64,000 nucleotides of DNA from Clostridium beijerinckii (GCF_018223745.1 NZ_CP073653.1:4886001-4950000); one strand, 5' to 3'. Shown: positions 18,786 through 28,385, numbered from the stretch's first letter. Translations and numbers: made by a program. Notes: generated by a model not told the origin, from the sequence alone.

Positions 18786-19808
18786 CTATATAACATACTT
18801 AATTTCTTTATTTTCAAATAAGTCCTCTATTTCTTTTATAAAGAATTGTTTCATTTCATCTATATTTTCTTTTGGATAAACATACTTTCCATATCCAAAT
18901 TGACCATATTTGAATTTACGCTCTTCATCACTCATTGGTAATTCACTTTCTGGAAAAACCTGAAGTATTATATTTTTTGCTGCTTTAGTGTAACGATGCG
19001 ATATTATCTCAAAGGTCACTGGAGTTTTTAAATCCTTTGGCAGATTTTTACTTAAACTTAGTAATAAATCATGATATTCTTCTTTCCAATTTGGATAAAT
19101 GAACACAGGTGCAACTAAAAAACCAATTGGATATCCTGCTTTAGCCGCCTTTATACTAGCTTCTATCCTTAAGTCACGTGAAGCTGTTGCATGCTCATAC
19201 TTATTAATAACTGATGATGTATTAATGCTAAATCTCATTTCAGTATGACCATTATGTTCTAAATCCAATAGTGAATCTATATCGTTATACTTTGTCACGA
19301 ATCTAAATCTAGCATTCTCATGCTTACCAAAAAATACGATAGCCTTTTCAAGTGAATGAGTATAAGGTTCCACTGGTATTGGATCTGATGTAGCTGCACC
19401 TTCAAATATGGTTATTTCAGGCAACCTTTCATCTATATACTTCTGAGCTTGACTTAAAATCTCATCAATATTTACATGTACCTTCACAAAAGGTTTATCT
19501 CCGAGTTTTGTATTTAAATAACAATATTCACATTGCCCCATACACCCTGATATTAGTGGTAATTGATAATGAGCCGAAGGCTTACAAGATTGAAATTTCA
19601 GACTCTTCTTTGTTCCAACCACTAAAGTCTTTTTTCCTTCCCTATACTGAGCATAAAAATCTTCTCCGGGAATATGCTGTTTCAATTTATTTGAAGTAAT
19701 ATTGATAATTTCAACATCCTCTTTATCTTTAAATTTGTTTAAAATATTTTTGGCTGTCTCATAATCTAATGAATCTTTTTCAAATATAACTCTTTTAGGT
19801 ATAAACAT
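18786..19808 (-). CDS. splB: Spore photoproduct lyase
   Basis: A 340-residue radical SAM enzyme that repairs the spore photoproduct (5-thyminyl-5,6-dihydrothymine) in germinating spores. The cluster motif is Cys89-x3-Cys93-x2-Cys96 in GCMGQCEYCYLNT, and the two relay tyrosines of CxYCY are kept. RFRFVTKYNDIDSLLD and MRFSINTSSVI match Bacillus SplB. Oddly, where Bacillus has SCTSD with the hydrogen-donor Cys141, this protein has AATSD (Ala139). A cysteine at residue 75 (QSCKPSAH), where Bacillus has serine, could be a substitute donor. It is a single gene, unlike the Bacillus splAB operon. Confidence 0.92.
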   Translation of the reverse strand: MFIPKRVIFEKDSLDYETAKNILNKFKDKEDVEIINITSNKLKQHIPGEDFYAQYREGKKTLVVGTKKSLKFQSCKPSAHYQLPLISGCMGQCEYCYLNTKLGDKPFVKVHVNIDEILSQAQKYIDERLPEITIFEGAATSDPIPVEPYTHSLEKAIVFFGKHENARFRFVTKYNDIDSLLDLEHNGHTEMRFSINTSSVINKYEHATASRDLRIEASIKAAKAGYPIGFLVAPVFIYPNWKEEYHDLLLSLSKNLPKDLKTPVTFEIISHRYTKAAKNIILQVFPESELPMSDEERKFKYGQFGYGKYVYPKENIDEMKQFFIKEIEDLFENKEIKYVI

Positions 19809-19814
19809 ATTTTT

Positions 19815-19847
19815 TCAAAAAACCAGCATATATACGCTGGTTCTTTT
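19815..19847 (-). terminator. Hairpin terminator of the 19943 gene
   Basis: AACCAGC pairs with GCTGGTT, with a T-run on the minus-strand side and another on the plus side. It lies between the stop of the 19943 gene and the start of splB, so splB has its own promoter or depends on read-through. Confidence 0.8.
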
Positions 19848-19942
19848 TCTCCTCTCTTTATATTTATTTATATTGTGTGTTTGTTTATATAAAGCTAGTA
19901 TTTGCTAAAAATTATATTATATATACCTAAATTTACTTTTAA

Positions 19943-20461
19943 TTACTTGATATTATTTTGTGTCTTATAATTGTTTATTCTATCCTTAAGCTCGTTTACA
20001 TTGGGTTTCCTATCTATTGATATTTCTTGCTTATTATCCAATTTATAAATAACAGGAACTGGCTCCCCTTCTTTTAAGAACTCTAATTCTGCATAACGAA
20101 TGCCTGTTGTTACTTGCCCTAAAAACTTATTTCCATTCTGCTCCAAAACATCAAGTTCCAATTTAACTTCTTCTAATTTTCTTGAATACTTCTTCCCGGT
20201 TTCTGTTACCTTTCTAATAAGTCCTACACTTTTAACCCCATTAGCCAAAGCTTTCTTATATCTTACTTCCCTTGAAATCATTGTTATAATTATTATCGCT
20301 AAAGGAATAAGTAATGCTAACGTTGGAATCATTAATGGCAATCCAGCACTAACCCCTCGCTCATTTGTTTTAGTTAAAAAATTCTGCATAATAATAAATA
20401 AGCTAAAACCAGTGGCTGCTACAATTAAAATTGCTGATAGATAATTTTTATCTTGTTTCAT
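19943..20461 (-). CDS. Unknown membrane protein with two N-terminal helices
   Basis: A 172-residue protein I cannot name. Two hydrophobic segments (about residues 9-27 and 41-62) form an N-terminal hairpin. A soluble cytoplasmic domain follows, with beta-rich stretches such as SVGLIRKVTETGKK, LELDVLEQNGNKFLGQV and EPVPVIYKLDNKQEISI. The layout recalls DUF3592-like proteins, where a membrane hairpin carries a small beta-barrel domain, but this is weak. AAGGAG precedes the start. It is a single gene with its own terminator. Confidence 0.7.
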   Translation of the reverse strand: MKQDKNYLSAILIVAATGFSLFIIMQNFLTKTNERGVSAGLPLMIPTLALLIPLAIIIITMISREVRYKKALANGVKSVGLIRKVTETGKKYSRKLEEVKLELDVLEQNGNKFLGQVTTGIRYAELEFLKEGEPVPVIYKLDNKQEISIDRKPNVNELKDRINNYKTQNNIK

Positions 20462-20846
20462 ATTTGTTCTCCTTTTTTATATTTTAATATAAATTTTAAT
20501 ACTTTATTTATAAAAATTTTTCTTATTTTAAGAGTTTTAAATTTTTTCATTCAAACAAAGAAATTTAATTCTGTACCGATTGACTATTCTTATCTAAATA
20601 TGACTTCATAGTCCCATTGTTAACGTTAAACATTTTGCTTTTATTACTCCTTTCTACAAAAATAATCTGTAGAATACTTGTTTCAAATTTATTATAACAT
20701 AAATAATAAACTTAATTAATAAATTAAATATGTAATTATGCTGTATTTTTACCATTGGATACAATTAATCTAAAAAATTTGTATACATTTTCATTTTATA
20801 AAATACTTTTACATAATAAGCATTACTTATAATAAAGGTTCTACAC
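20462..20846. other. AT-rich gap without recognisable genes
   Basis: Upstream region of the 19943 gene. It carries a promoter region for that gene and scattered A/T runs; I see no open frame with a ribosome site and no repeat copy. Confidence 0.4.
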
Positions 20847-20886
20847 AAAGACCAACGTTCTAAAATGACTTAGAACGGTGGTCTTT
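20847..20886 (+). terminator. Strong isolated hairpin
   Basis: AAAGACCAACGTTCTAA pairs with TTAGAACGGTGGTCTTT with one mismatch around a 6-base loop. No coding gene ends nearby on either strand, so it either ends a small untranslated RNA or is a leftover terminator of the damaged gene region that follows. Confidence 0.55.
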
Positions 20887-21022
20887 AAAATTATATATAA
20901 ACTTTACTTAAGAATATTTTATATTAATTAAAAGTTTCGTTACTGCTGAAATTTAACTGTATTTAACATATTTTCTTTAATCTATCCTTCATTATTTCCA
21001 TCACTCTTTTCTCTTTATATTT

Positions 21023-21679
21023 AAAGATAGATATGAAATTTTACCCCAATTCTATCAAACTAATTTCGGGTACAAGTTAGTTGAATTAGCGGTAAATAAA
21101 GATAATCCTAATCTTAATATTGATGAAGAAAGTATCTCACCAAAAGAAAGTGCTGAAGTTCTTTGGAACTTAGTAATTAAGGAAGATAGTAGCGGCATGG
21201 AGAAACTTGGTTACAGCAAAGCTTTTGGCGAAAGAATAATTAAGAATATAAATAAAAATGATTTTAAAACTTTTAAGAAAGAATCTGGACAATCTGGTAT
21301 TTCATTATCAGATGATCAACTTCAAGGAATGATAACTGCTCTAAGAAGTGCTATAAGTAAAAACTCAGTTAATTTTGAAGAGGTGTCTAAAACAGATAAT
21401 TCTGCACAAGTTAAAGTATCATCAACATTTATAGATAGAGATCAAATCTCTAAAGATGCTGTAAATATTACTACATCTCAGGCACTATCAAATGGTATTA
21501 GAGATAAACAAAAACTTACAGAAGCTTACGTTGCAAACCTAATAGATTCAATTAATAAGGGCCAAATAAGCTCAACAACAACTGAAAATACATTCAGCTT
21601 CACCAAAGTCGGAAATATATGGTTGCCATCAGATACAACTAATTATACTGAAAGCATTTCTAAAATGGTTATGAAATAA
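21023..21679 (+). pseudogene. Remnant of a DUF5105-like lipoprotein gene
   Basis: The frame is open and protein-like from about 21023, but it has no start codon with a ribosome site and no signal peptide. The first ATG in frame (21197) is internal and lacks a Shine-Dalgarno site. The readable C-terminal part contains SAEVLWNLVIKEDSSGMEKL, AFGERIIKNINKND and a Ser/Thr-rich tail ending in WLPSDTTNYTESI. This resembles clostridial DUF5105 lipoproteins of unknown function. I take it as the last 220 or so residues of a gene that lost its 5' part. A good terminator still follows it. Confidence 0.6.
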
Positions 21680-21711
21680 TTAGAAATATCATAAAAAGTC
21701 TTAACAAACTT

Positions 21712-21762
21712 AAGCGATTCAGAATAGGACTTTACCTCTATTCTGAATCGCTTATTTTTTTT
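21712..21762 (+). terminator. Terminator after the lipoprotein remnant
   Basis: Perfect 16-bp stem AAGCGATTCAGAATAG with CTATTCTGAATCGCTT, then a T-run. It stops plus-strand transcription just before the end of convergent nspC. Confidence 0.92.
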
Positions 21763-21765
21763 CTG

Positions 21766-22905
21766 CTATAATCTAGCTTTAAAATCTTCATATCCAAATT
21801 CTTTTATTACTTCAATACCTTTTTCTTCACTATATTTTACAATTGCAGGAAGATTAACGCCATTAAATGTATTATTCTTAACCATTGAATAAATAGCCAT
21901 ATCGCAAAATACAAGTTTATCACCTGGCTTTAAAGGTTCTTTAAATGAATAATCTCCTATAATATCACCTGCAAGGCAAGTAGGACCACCAAATCTATAA
22001 GTAAATTCGAATTCATTTGGCTTTCCAGCACCTATTATATTAGGTCTATATGGCATTGCAAGTACGTCTGGCATATGACATTCCGCTGAAGTATCTAGTA
22101 TAGCTATATCCATTCCATTTTTCATAGTATCTAATACTGTTGATACAAGGAATCCTGTATTTAGAGCAATGGCTTCACCTGGCTCAAGATATACTTGTAC
22201 TTCATATTTATCTTTTATGAATTTAATAGATCTTATTAGTGTTTCTATATCATAATCTTCTCTAGTAATATGATGACCACCACCAAAGTTAATCCACTTC
22301 ATTTTCTTGATGTACTTTCCGAATTTTTCATCTACCACTTTTATTGTACGTTCAAGGGTATCTGAATTCTGTTCACACATTGTATGAAAATGCAATCCAT
22401 CTATACCTTCAATATCTTCTTCTTCAAAGTTAGCCAAAGTAACTCCCATTCTTGAATTTTCAAAACATGGATTATATATATCTGTTTCTATCTCTGAATA
22501 CTCAGGGTTAATACGAATAGCACATTCGATTTTCTTTCCTTTAAAGTTTTTTACTTTATCCTTATATTTTCTCCATTGACTAAATGAATTAAATACTATA
22601 TGATCGCTATATTTCATTATCTCATCAAATTCATCTTCTCTATATGCAGGAGAATAAATATGTACTTCTTTCCCCATCTCTTCATATCCAAGTCTAGCTT
22701 CATGAAGAGAACTTGAAGTAACTCCTTTTAGATATCTTCCAATCAATGGGAAAGTTGAGTACATAGAGAATGCTTTAGTTGCCAAAATAATATTAGCACC
22801 TGTTTCCTTTTGAACATAATCTAAAGTCTCCAAATTCTTCTTAAGAAGTCTCTCATCAACCAAATAACATGGTGATGGTAATTTGCTTAAATCTATATCT
22901 TTCAT
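21766..22905 (-). CDS. nspC: Carboxynorspermidine/carboxyspermidine decarboxylase
   Basis: A 379-residue PLP enzyme of the alanine-racemase-fold decarboxylases. Lys44 in ILATKAFSM binds PLP. GLHFHTMCEQ, NFGGGHHI and YLEPGEA contribute to the cofactor phosphate and active site, and DTSAECHMPDVLAMPYRP is the NspC signature. It converts carboxyspermidine to spermidine (or carboxynorspermidine to norspermidine), the last step of the aspartate-semialdehyde route. Its partner dehydrogenase lies upstream on the same strand, but two structured repeats now fill the 701-bp gap, so nspC may have its own promoter. Confidence 0.93.
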   Translation of the reverse strand: MKDIDLSKLPSPCYLVDERLLKKNLETLDYVQKETGANIILATKAFSMYSTFPLIGRYLKGVTSSSLHEARLGYEEMGKEVHIYSPAYREDEFDEIMKYSDHIVFNSFSQWRKYKDKVKNFKGKKIECAIRINPEYSEIETDIYNPCFENSRMGVTLANFEEEDIEGIDGLHFHTMCEQNSDTLERTIKVVDEKFGKYIKKMKWINFGGGHHITREDYDIETLIRSIKFIKDKYEVQVYLEPGEAIALNTGFLVSTVLDTMKNGMDIAILDTSAECHMPDVLAMPYRPNIIGAGKPNEFEFTYRFGGPTCLAGDIIGDYSFKEPLKPGDKLVFCDMAIYSMVKNNTFNGVNLPAIVKYSEEKGIEVIKEFGYEDFKARL

Positions 22906-22934
22906 TAAATCACCAAACCTTTTTAATTATGTTT

Positions 22935-23222
22935 TATAGATAACCAACATAATAACCACACTTTAACTTATAACTTACCGAAATAAGTAACATACTTTTA
23001 TTCCAGTTTCTAAGGAATTTGATAGGTGATTCTAAGACCAAAAGTTGTGCCCAAAATGCTAGCTTCAAAGACAAGCTCTGAACAAGCATATTTGGAACAA
23101 CTTCTAATCTAAGAATCACAACCATAAGAATTCCTTATGAAACATTCCATAAAAGTATGTCACTCATTTCTAGTTAAGGTATATTTGAAATTATAAATAT
23201 ATTTCATAGTAGGTTATCTATA
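22935..23222 (+). repeat. Structured terminal-inverted-repeat element, copy R5
   Basis: Full 288-bp copy, type II. The ends TATAGATAACC and GGTTATCTATA are perfect inverted repeats. P1 is ACATACTTTT with AAAAGTATGT, P2 AAGGAATT with AATTCCTT, P3 GTGATTCT with AGAATCAC, and P4 AAGTTGT..CC..AAA with TTT..GG..ACAACTT. Constant motifs TTACCGAAAT, TTCTAAG, GAACAAGC, GGAACAACTT and ATTTCTAG are present. It begins 30 bp upstream of the nspC start codon. Confidence 0.88.
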
Positions 23223-23382
23223 TAAATGACAAACCATAAGTCATGACAATAATCTCTTGAAAATTTTACTAATATATATCCATTATTCTATAATTTTACC
23301 TCTAGAAACTTTTCACTTAGTATTACTTGTATACCAAGTAGAATTCACATGTATTTTCTAAACTTATGTGCAAATATATATT

Positions 23383-23577
23383 AGAAATAGAATACATTTT
23401 TGTGAAACAGGCATTTGAAAATGAGCTGCTTAAGGTACTTAATGCCAGGTTGTTCCATTATCTGCTTGTCACAATGAATATTGGGAACATGCAAGAATGG
23501 GTACAACCTGGCATTTAGAAACTTACAGCAAAATTTTCATTAGTCCTGTGGAACACAAATGTATTTTATTTCGTTAG
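23383..23577 (-). repeat. Structured repeat, copy R6 (core)
   Basis: Inverted relative to R5. P1 is GAATACATTTTTGTG with CACAAATGTATTTT, P2 GAAAAT..GCTG with CAGC..ATTTTC, and P4 AATGCCAGGTTGT..CC with GG..ACAACCTGGCATT. The minus strand reads AACGAAAT to ATTTCT like the other copies. The terminal repeats are worn, with only AAACTTATGTG at 23360-23370 clearly recognisable. It ends 30 bp from the stop codon of the dehydrogenase gene. Confidence 0.8.
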
Positions 23578-23606
23578 GTCACCACATGGGATAGTTCATA
23601 CATTTC

Positions 23607-24809
23607 TTATTCAACTAAAGTTGGATCAAAGCTTTCTTTCCATGGTAATCCCCATTTATTTAACTCTTCCATAAATGGATCTGGATCGAATTCTTCTACA
23701 TTATATACTCCTGGTTTCTTCCATAAACCTTTCATTACTAAGCTTGCACCTATCATAGCTGGAACTCCAGTTGTGTAAGAAATTGCTTGAGATCCAACTT
23801 CTTTATAACATTCTTCATGATCACAAACATTGTAAACATAATATGTTTTATCTTTTCCATCTTTTTTACCTTGGAATATACATCCTATATTAGTCTTTCC
23901 TTTTGTTCTTGGACCTAATGATGCAGGATCTGGTAATACTGCTTTAAGGAATTGTAATGGTACTATTTGCTTTCCTTCAAATTCAATTGGTTCAATTGAT
24001 GTCATACCAACATTCTCAAGTACATTTAAATGTGTTATATACTTTTGTGAGAACGTCATCCAGAATCTTATTCTCTTAATTCCTTTAATATTTATACCTA
24101 AAGATTCTAATTCTTCATGATGTAATAAATACATATCTTTTGGTCCGATTTCTGGGAAATCATAAACTCTCTTTATTTCAAGAGGTTCTGTTTCTATCCA
24201 TTTCCCTTCTTCCCAATAGCTTCCTGGAGCTGTAATTTCACGAATATTGATTTCTGGGTTAAAGTTAGTTGCAAATGGATAACCATGATCACCAGCATTA
24301 GCATCTAATATATCAATATAATTTATTTCATCAAAATAATGCTTTTGAGCATAAGCACTAAATACACCAGTAACCCCTGGATCAAATCCACTTCCAAGTA
24401 ATGCAGTTAAACCTGCCTTTTCAAATTTTTCTTTATATGCCCATTGCCACTTATATTCAAATTTTGCTGTATCAAGTGGTTCATAGTTAGCTGTATCTAC
24501 ATAATGAACTTTTGTTTCTAAACAAGCATCCATAATTGTTAAGTCTTGATAAGGAAGTGCAAGATTTATAACAACTTCTGGTTTAAATTTATTAATAAGT
24601 GCTACTAATTCTGGTACATTATCAGCATCGACTTTTGCTGTTTGTATTTTTGTCTTAGTTTTTCCTTCTAATGAAGCTTTTATTGCATCACACTTTGATA
24701 AAGTTCTACTAGCGATACAAATTTCCTCGAACACCTCTGAATTTTGACAACATTTATGAATAGCAACGCTAGCGACACCACCAGCGCCAATAATTAAAGC
24801 TTTTCCCAT
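23607..24809 (-). CDS. Carboxynorspermidine/carboxyspermidine dehydrogenase
   Basis: A 400-residue NADPH enzyme of the saccharopine dehydrogenase family. The N-terminal Rossmann motif is GAGGVASVA (residues 8-16). DANAGDHGYPFATNF and the ending EELNKWGLPWKE are typical of the CASDH/CANSDH subgroup. It joins putrescine (or diaminopropane) with aspartate-semialdehyde to give carboxyspermidine (or carboxynorspermidine), the substrate of NspC. It follows speE by 143 bp on the same strand. The presence of both this route and SpeD/SpeE is unusual. Lysine-pathway saccharopine dehydrogenases are less like it. Confidence 0.9.
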   Translation of the reverse strand: MGKALIIGAGGVASVAIHKCCQNSEVFEEICIASRTLSKCDAIKASLEGKTKTKIQTAKVDADNVPELVALINKFKPEVVINLALPYQDLTIMDACLETKVHYVDTANYEPLDTAKFEYKWQWAYKEKFEKAGLTALLGSGFDPGVTGVFSAYAQKHYFDEINYIDILDANAGDHGYPFATNFNPEINIREITAPGSYWEEGKWIETEPLEIKRVYDFPEIGPKDMYLLHHEELESLGINIKGIKRIRFWMTFSQKYITHLNVLENVGMTSIEPIEFEGKQIVPLQFLKAVLPDPASLGPRTKGKTNIGCIFQGKKDGKDKTYYVYNVCDHEECYKEVGSQAISYTTGVPAMIGASLVMKGLWKKPGVYNVEEFDPDPFMEELNKWGLPWKESFDPTLVE

Positions 24810-24952
24810 TCCAATTCCTCCAATTTCTTTATAAAATGAAACTTTTCAGATGGAGATTTATGCTCCAGCTGAATTTAGAATATTGACTTATTATTTTTTG
24901 ATTATCTTCAAGTCATGAACAAAGAATTTAATTGTACTATCTGATAATTTTT

Positions 24953-25807
24953 CTAATCAGTAAGTCCATTTAACATATCCCTAACGTAAGTTGGAAGTGC
25001 AAAGCACCCTACATGAAGATCTGTATTATAATATTTTGTTTTTATCCCTAACTTATTCCAAGCTTCTGCATTAAAATCCTTTATAGGGTGATACTTTTTT
25101 GAAGCAAATCCAAATAACCAATGTCCTGATGGATATGTTGGAATATGTGCTTGATAGACCCTAATGATTGGAAAAAATTTCGTTATTTTTTCATGAGCTT
25201 CTTTCATTGCAGCCGCATCATTATCATAGTATGGACTTTCATGTTGATTAACTAAAATTCCATCTTCTCTTAGTGCTTTATAGCAATTTCCATAAAACTC
25301 CTTAGTAAATAATCCTTCTCCTGATCCAAAAGGATCTGTTGAATCAACTATTATTAAGTCATATTCATCTTCTTTATCACGTATAAATTTCAAACCATCT
25401 TCATAGAATACATTAACTCTTTTATCATCAAGCTTACATGATGTTAGCGGAAAATACTCTCTACAAATATCAACAACTCTTTTATCAATTTCAACCATAT
25501 CTATCTTTTCAACTGTGCTGTATCTTGTAAGTTCTCTTATTGTTCCACCGTCACCAGCACCTATAACTAAAACATTCTTAATATTTGGATTAGTTGCCAT
25601 TGGTACATGAACTATCATATCGTGGTAAATAAATTCATCTTTTTCAGTTACCATCATTAATCCATCTAATGTAAAAAACCTTCCGAATTCCTTAGCTTCA
25701 AGTACATCTATTCTTTGGAATTCAGTTTTTTCAGTATGTATTTCTTTTTCAACTTTAATTGAAAATCTTACATTTTCTGTGTGTTGTTCTGTATACCATA
25801 ACTCCAT
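24953..25807 (-). CDS. speE: Spermidine synthase (aminopropyltransferase)
   Basis: A 284-residue aminopropyltransferase with a methyltransferase-like fold. VIGAGDGGTIREL (about residues 80-92) binds decarboxylated SAM, and DSTDPFGSGEGLF (about 155-167) holds the catalytic aspartate and gate loop. It transfers an aminopropyl group to putrescine, or possibly to cadaverine or agmatine, given the ambiguous decarboxylase next door and the absence of agmatinase. The start codon directly follows the stop of the decarboxylase gene, with the GGAGG site inside that gene's end, so translation is coupled. Confidence 0.93.
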   Translation of the reverse strand: MELWYTEQHTENVRFSIKVEKEIHTEKTEFQRIDVLEAKEFGRFFTLDGLMMVTEKDEFIYHDMIVHVPMATNPNIKNVLVIGAGDGGTIRELTRYSTVEKIDMVEIDKRVVDICREYFPLTSCKLDDKRVNVFYEDGLKFIRDKEDEYDLIIVDSTDPFGSGEGLFTKEFYGNCYKALREDGILVNQHESPYYDNDAAAMKEAHEKITKFFPIIRVYQAHIPTYPSGHWLFGFASKKYHPIKDFNAEAWNKLGIKTKYYNTDLHVGCFALPTYVRDMLNGLTD

Positions 25808-27265
25808 TTACTTGTCCTCCACAACATTAATATTTTCAATTTTAGTATCTTCTGTTCCAGTTAAAAAACAACCTTTTTCTTTTGCATAATTTATGTAGTC
25901 CAATATTTCTTTTGTTATTTTTTCTCCTGGAGCAAGAATTGGTATTCCTGGTGGATAACACATTACAAATTCAGCACATATTTTCTCACTGCTTTCATTT
26001 AGCGGCACTGAAGTTTTTTGAGAATAAAATGCTTCCTGAGGAGTTAATACAACTTCAGGATCTATATACTCATGATCAAACATACCAATTTTATCTTTTG
26101 AATGCAATCTCTTAATTTCAGATAATGAAGATATTAATCTTTCAATTGCAAGACTACGATCTCCAACAGAAATAATAGCTAAAATATTTGCAATGTCTCC
26201 CAATTCAATTTGTATACCATACTCATCTCTTAATAGATCATATACTTCTATTCCAGCAAGACCTATTTCTCTAGTGAATACAGATAACTTTGTTATATCA
26301 AAATCATAAACTGCATCTCCATCAATTAACTCTTTTGAAAAGGCATAATAACCGCCTATTTTATTTATTTCACCTCTAGCATATTCAGAGATTTGCTTTA
26401 CTTTATCAAAAATTTCTTTTCCATGTAATACAAGATCTCTTCTTGCCAAATCAAGTGATGACATTAAAAGATATGAACCACTTGTAGTCTGAGTCAAATT
26501 AATTATTTGACGAACATATCCTATTGCTAAATCACAATTTAAGAGTAGAAAAGAACTTTGAGTTAAAGATCCTCCAGTCTTATGCATACTGACTGCTGCC
26601 ATATCTGCCCCAGCATCAACTGCTGATAAAGGCATATTGTCACCAAAATAAAAATGTGTTCCATGAGCTTCATCTACTAATACGTACATTCCATTTTCAT
26701 GGGCAAGTTTCGTAATTTCTTTTAAATTTGAACAAATCCCATAATAAGTAGGATTATTTACAAATATCGCTTTTGCGTCTGGGTTTTCTCTAATTGCTTT
26801 TTTTACATCTTCAACCGACATCCCAAGTGGTATTCCAAGTTGTTTATTTGTTCCTGGATTTATATAAACCGGAATTGCTCCGCTAATTATTAAAGCATTT
26901 ATAGCACTTCTATGCACATTACGAGGCATTATAATCTTTTCACCTTTTTTACATACACTCATAACCATAGCCTGAACTGCAGAACTTGTTCCATTAACCA
27001 TTAAAAATGCGTGTTTAGAACCAAATGCATCAGCCGCAAGCTCCTCAGCTTCTCTTATAACCGATACCGGGTGAATAAGATTATCGAGTGGTTTCATTGA
27101 ATTTACATCTACTGAAAGACATTGCTCTCCCAAGAATTCCCTAAGCATATCGTTTCCTCGGCCCTGCTTATGACCTGGTACATCAAACGGAACCACTCTA
27201 GCTTTCTTATATTCTATTAATGCTTCATAGATTGGTGCTCTTGAGTGGGATTCTTTGTTTTTCAT
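25808..27265 (-). CDS. speA: Arginine/lysine/ornithine decarboxylase (SpeA, YaaO type)
   Basis: A 485-residue fold-type I PLP decarboxylase. DVPGHKQGRG opens the family core, VDEAHGTHFYFG binds the cofactor, and the Schiff-base lysine is in SMHKTGGSLTQSS (Lys229 from this start). The length matches Bacillus SpeA, an arginine decarboxylase, but lysine and ornithine decarboxylases of the same subfamily cannot be told apart by eye. I chose the ATG at 27265 because GGGGAGGG is 9 bases upstream; the ATG three codons earlier sits on that site. It lies 18 bp after speD. No agmatinase or agmatine deiminase gene is present in the window. Confidence 0.88.
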   Translation of the reverse strand: MKNKESHSRAPIYEALIEYKKARVVPFDVPGHKQGRGNDMLREFLGEQCLSVDVNSMKPLDNLIHPVSVIREAEELAADAFGSKHAFLMVNGTSSAVQAMVMSVCKKGEKIIMPRNVHRSAINALIISGAIPVYINPGTNKQLGIPLGMSVEDVKKAIRENPDAKAIFVNNPTYYGICSNLKEITKLAHENGMYVLVDEAHGTHFYFGDNMPLSAVDAGADMAAVSMHKTGGSLTQSSFLLLNCDLAIGYVRQIINLTQTTSGSYLLMSSLDLARRDLVLHGKEIFDKVKQISEYARGEINKIGGYYAFSKELIDGDAVYDFDITKLSVFTREIGLAGIEVYDLLRDEYGIQIELGDIANILAIISVGDRSLAIERLISSLSEIKRLHSKDKIGMFDHEYIDPEVVLTPQEAFYSQKTSVPLNESSEKICAEFVMCYPPGIPILAPGEKITKEILDYINYAKEKGCFLTGTEDTKIENINVVEDK

Positions 27266-27283
27266 CGTATACATCCCTCCCCG

Positions 27284-28099
27284 TTAATATATATTAGTTC
27301 CACTAAAAATCTCAATCATCTCTCTTCTTAAGTTGTTTTCAATTTCAAGTCTTTGCTTTGGCTTGATTTCATAAACATCTCTATTAAAAAGGTAATTTTG
27401 AAGTTCAATTTCTTTAATTAGCATTTTAGTGTGAAATATATTTGATTGATATACATTTATATCCATTGCATCATATCTCTTCAAGGTATTTTCATCAATA
27501 TAATCTTGTATTGATGTTATTTTATGATCTATAAATAATTTTTTGCCATCAACATCTCGGGTAAAACCTCTGACACGATAATCTATCGTTATGATGTCTG
27601 AATCAAAACTTCCTATAAGATAGTTTAGTGCATTTAGCGGAGATACTTCTCCACAAGTGGCTACATCAATATCAACACGAAAAGTAGCAATTGAATTATC
27701 TGGATGATATTCTGGATAAGTATGCACAGTAACATGACTTTTATCTAAATGTCCTACAACAGTGTCTCTAGTTTTCAAAATGTCAATTTCACCTTTATTA
27801 CAAGATGCATCTATTTCTTTGACTGCTAGGGTCTGTTCCGATACTAGAATAGTTACACTTGCTCCCTGAGGATCATAATCTTGTTTTGAAATATTAAGTA
27901 CATGTGCTCCAATACTTTCCGTTACATCACACAGAATTCTAGTAAGTCTTTCTGAATTGTATTGCTCATCAATATAAGCAATATAGTCCTTTTGCTCTCG
28001 CTCACTTTTTGCATAGCATACATCATAGATGTTAAAGCTAAGTGTTTTTGTGAGGTTGTTAAAGCCGTATAACTTCAGCTTGTTTTCCAACCCTAACAT
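27284..28099 (-). CDS. speD: S-adenosylmethionine decarboxylase proenzyme
   Basis: A 271-residue SpeD of the longer E. coli type rather than the short Thermotoga/Bacillus type. It cleaves itself at Lys-Ser in DKSHVTVHTYPE, making the pyruvoyl group from that serine (residue 121 from this start). LYGFNNLTKTLSFNIYD, YDPQGASVTILVSE and TIDYRVRGFTRD match E. coli SpeD closely. It supplies decarboxylated SAM to SpeE. The ATG at 28099 has AAAGG five bases upstream; a GTG one codon earlier is possible. It is the first gene of the polyamine operon, and the 286 bp upstream show no clear riboswitch. Confidence 0.93.
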   Translation of the reverse strand: MLGLENKLKLYGFNNLTKTLSFNIYDVCYAKSEREQKDYIAYIDEQYNSERLTRILCDVTESIGAHVLNISKQDYDPQGASVTILVSEQTLAVKEIDASCNKGEIDILKTRDTVVGHLDKSHVTVHTYPEYHPDNSIATFRVDIDVATCGEVSPLNALNYLIGSFDSDIITIDYRVRGFTRDVDGKKLFIDHKITSIQDYIDENTLKRYDAMDINVYQSNIFHTKMLIKEIELQNYLFNRDVYEIKPKQRLEIENNLRREMIEIFSGTNIY

Positions 28100-28385
28100 C
28101 ACAACCTTTCTGGCATAAATTATAGTTGCATTAGAATTTGTTTCAAAAATTCAATCACTAAAATCCTATATATTCTAATGTTTATAACCTTCAAATACTC
28201 ACCTTCTAGTTTACCTTGAAACATCTTTATTATACAACATTGACATTTTACTATATTATCTTTAAAATTGCTACTATTTATGACAATATTTCTTTAATAT
28301 ACTTGATAAATTTGTTTGAAGTCCCTTATGCTTTATTTTGGTTGCAAATCCTTCTTATTTCTCACATATATAAATAAAGTAATAA

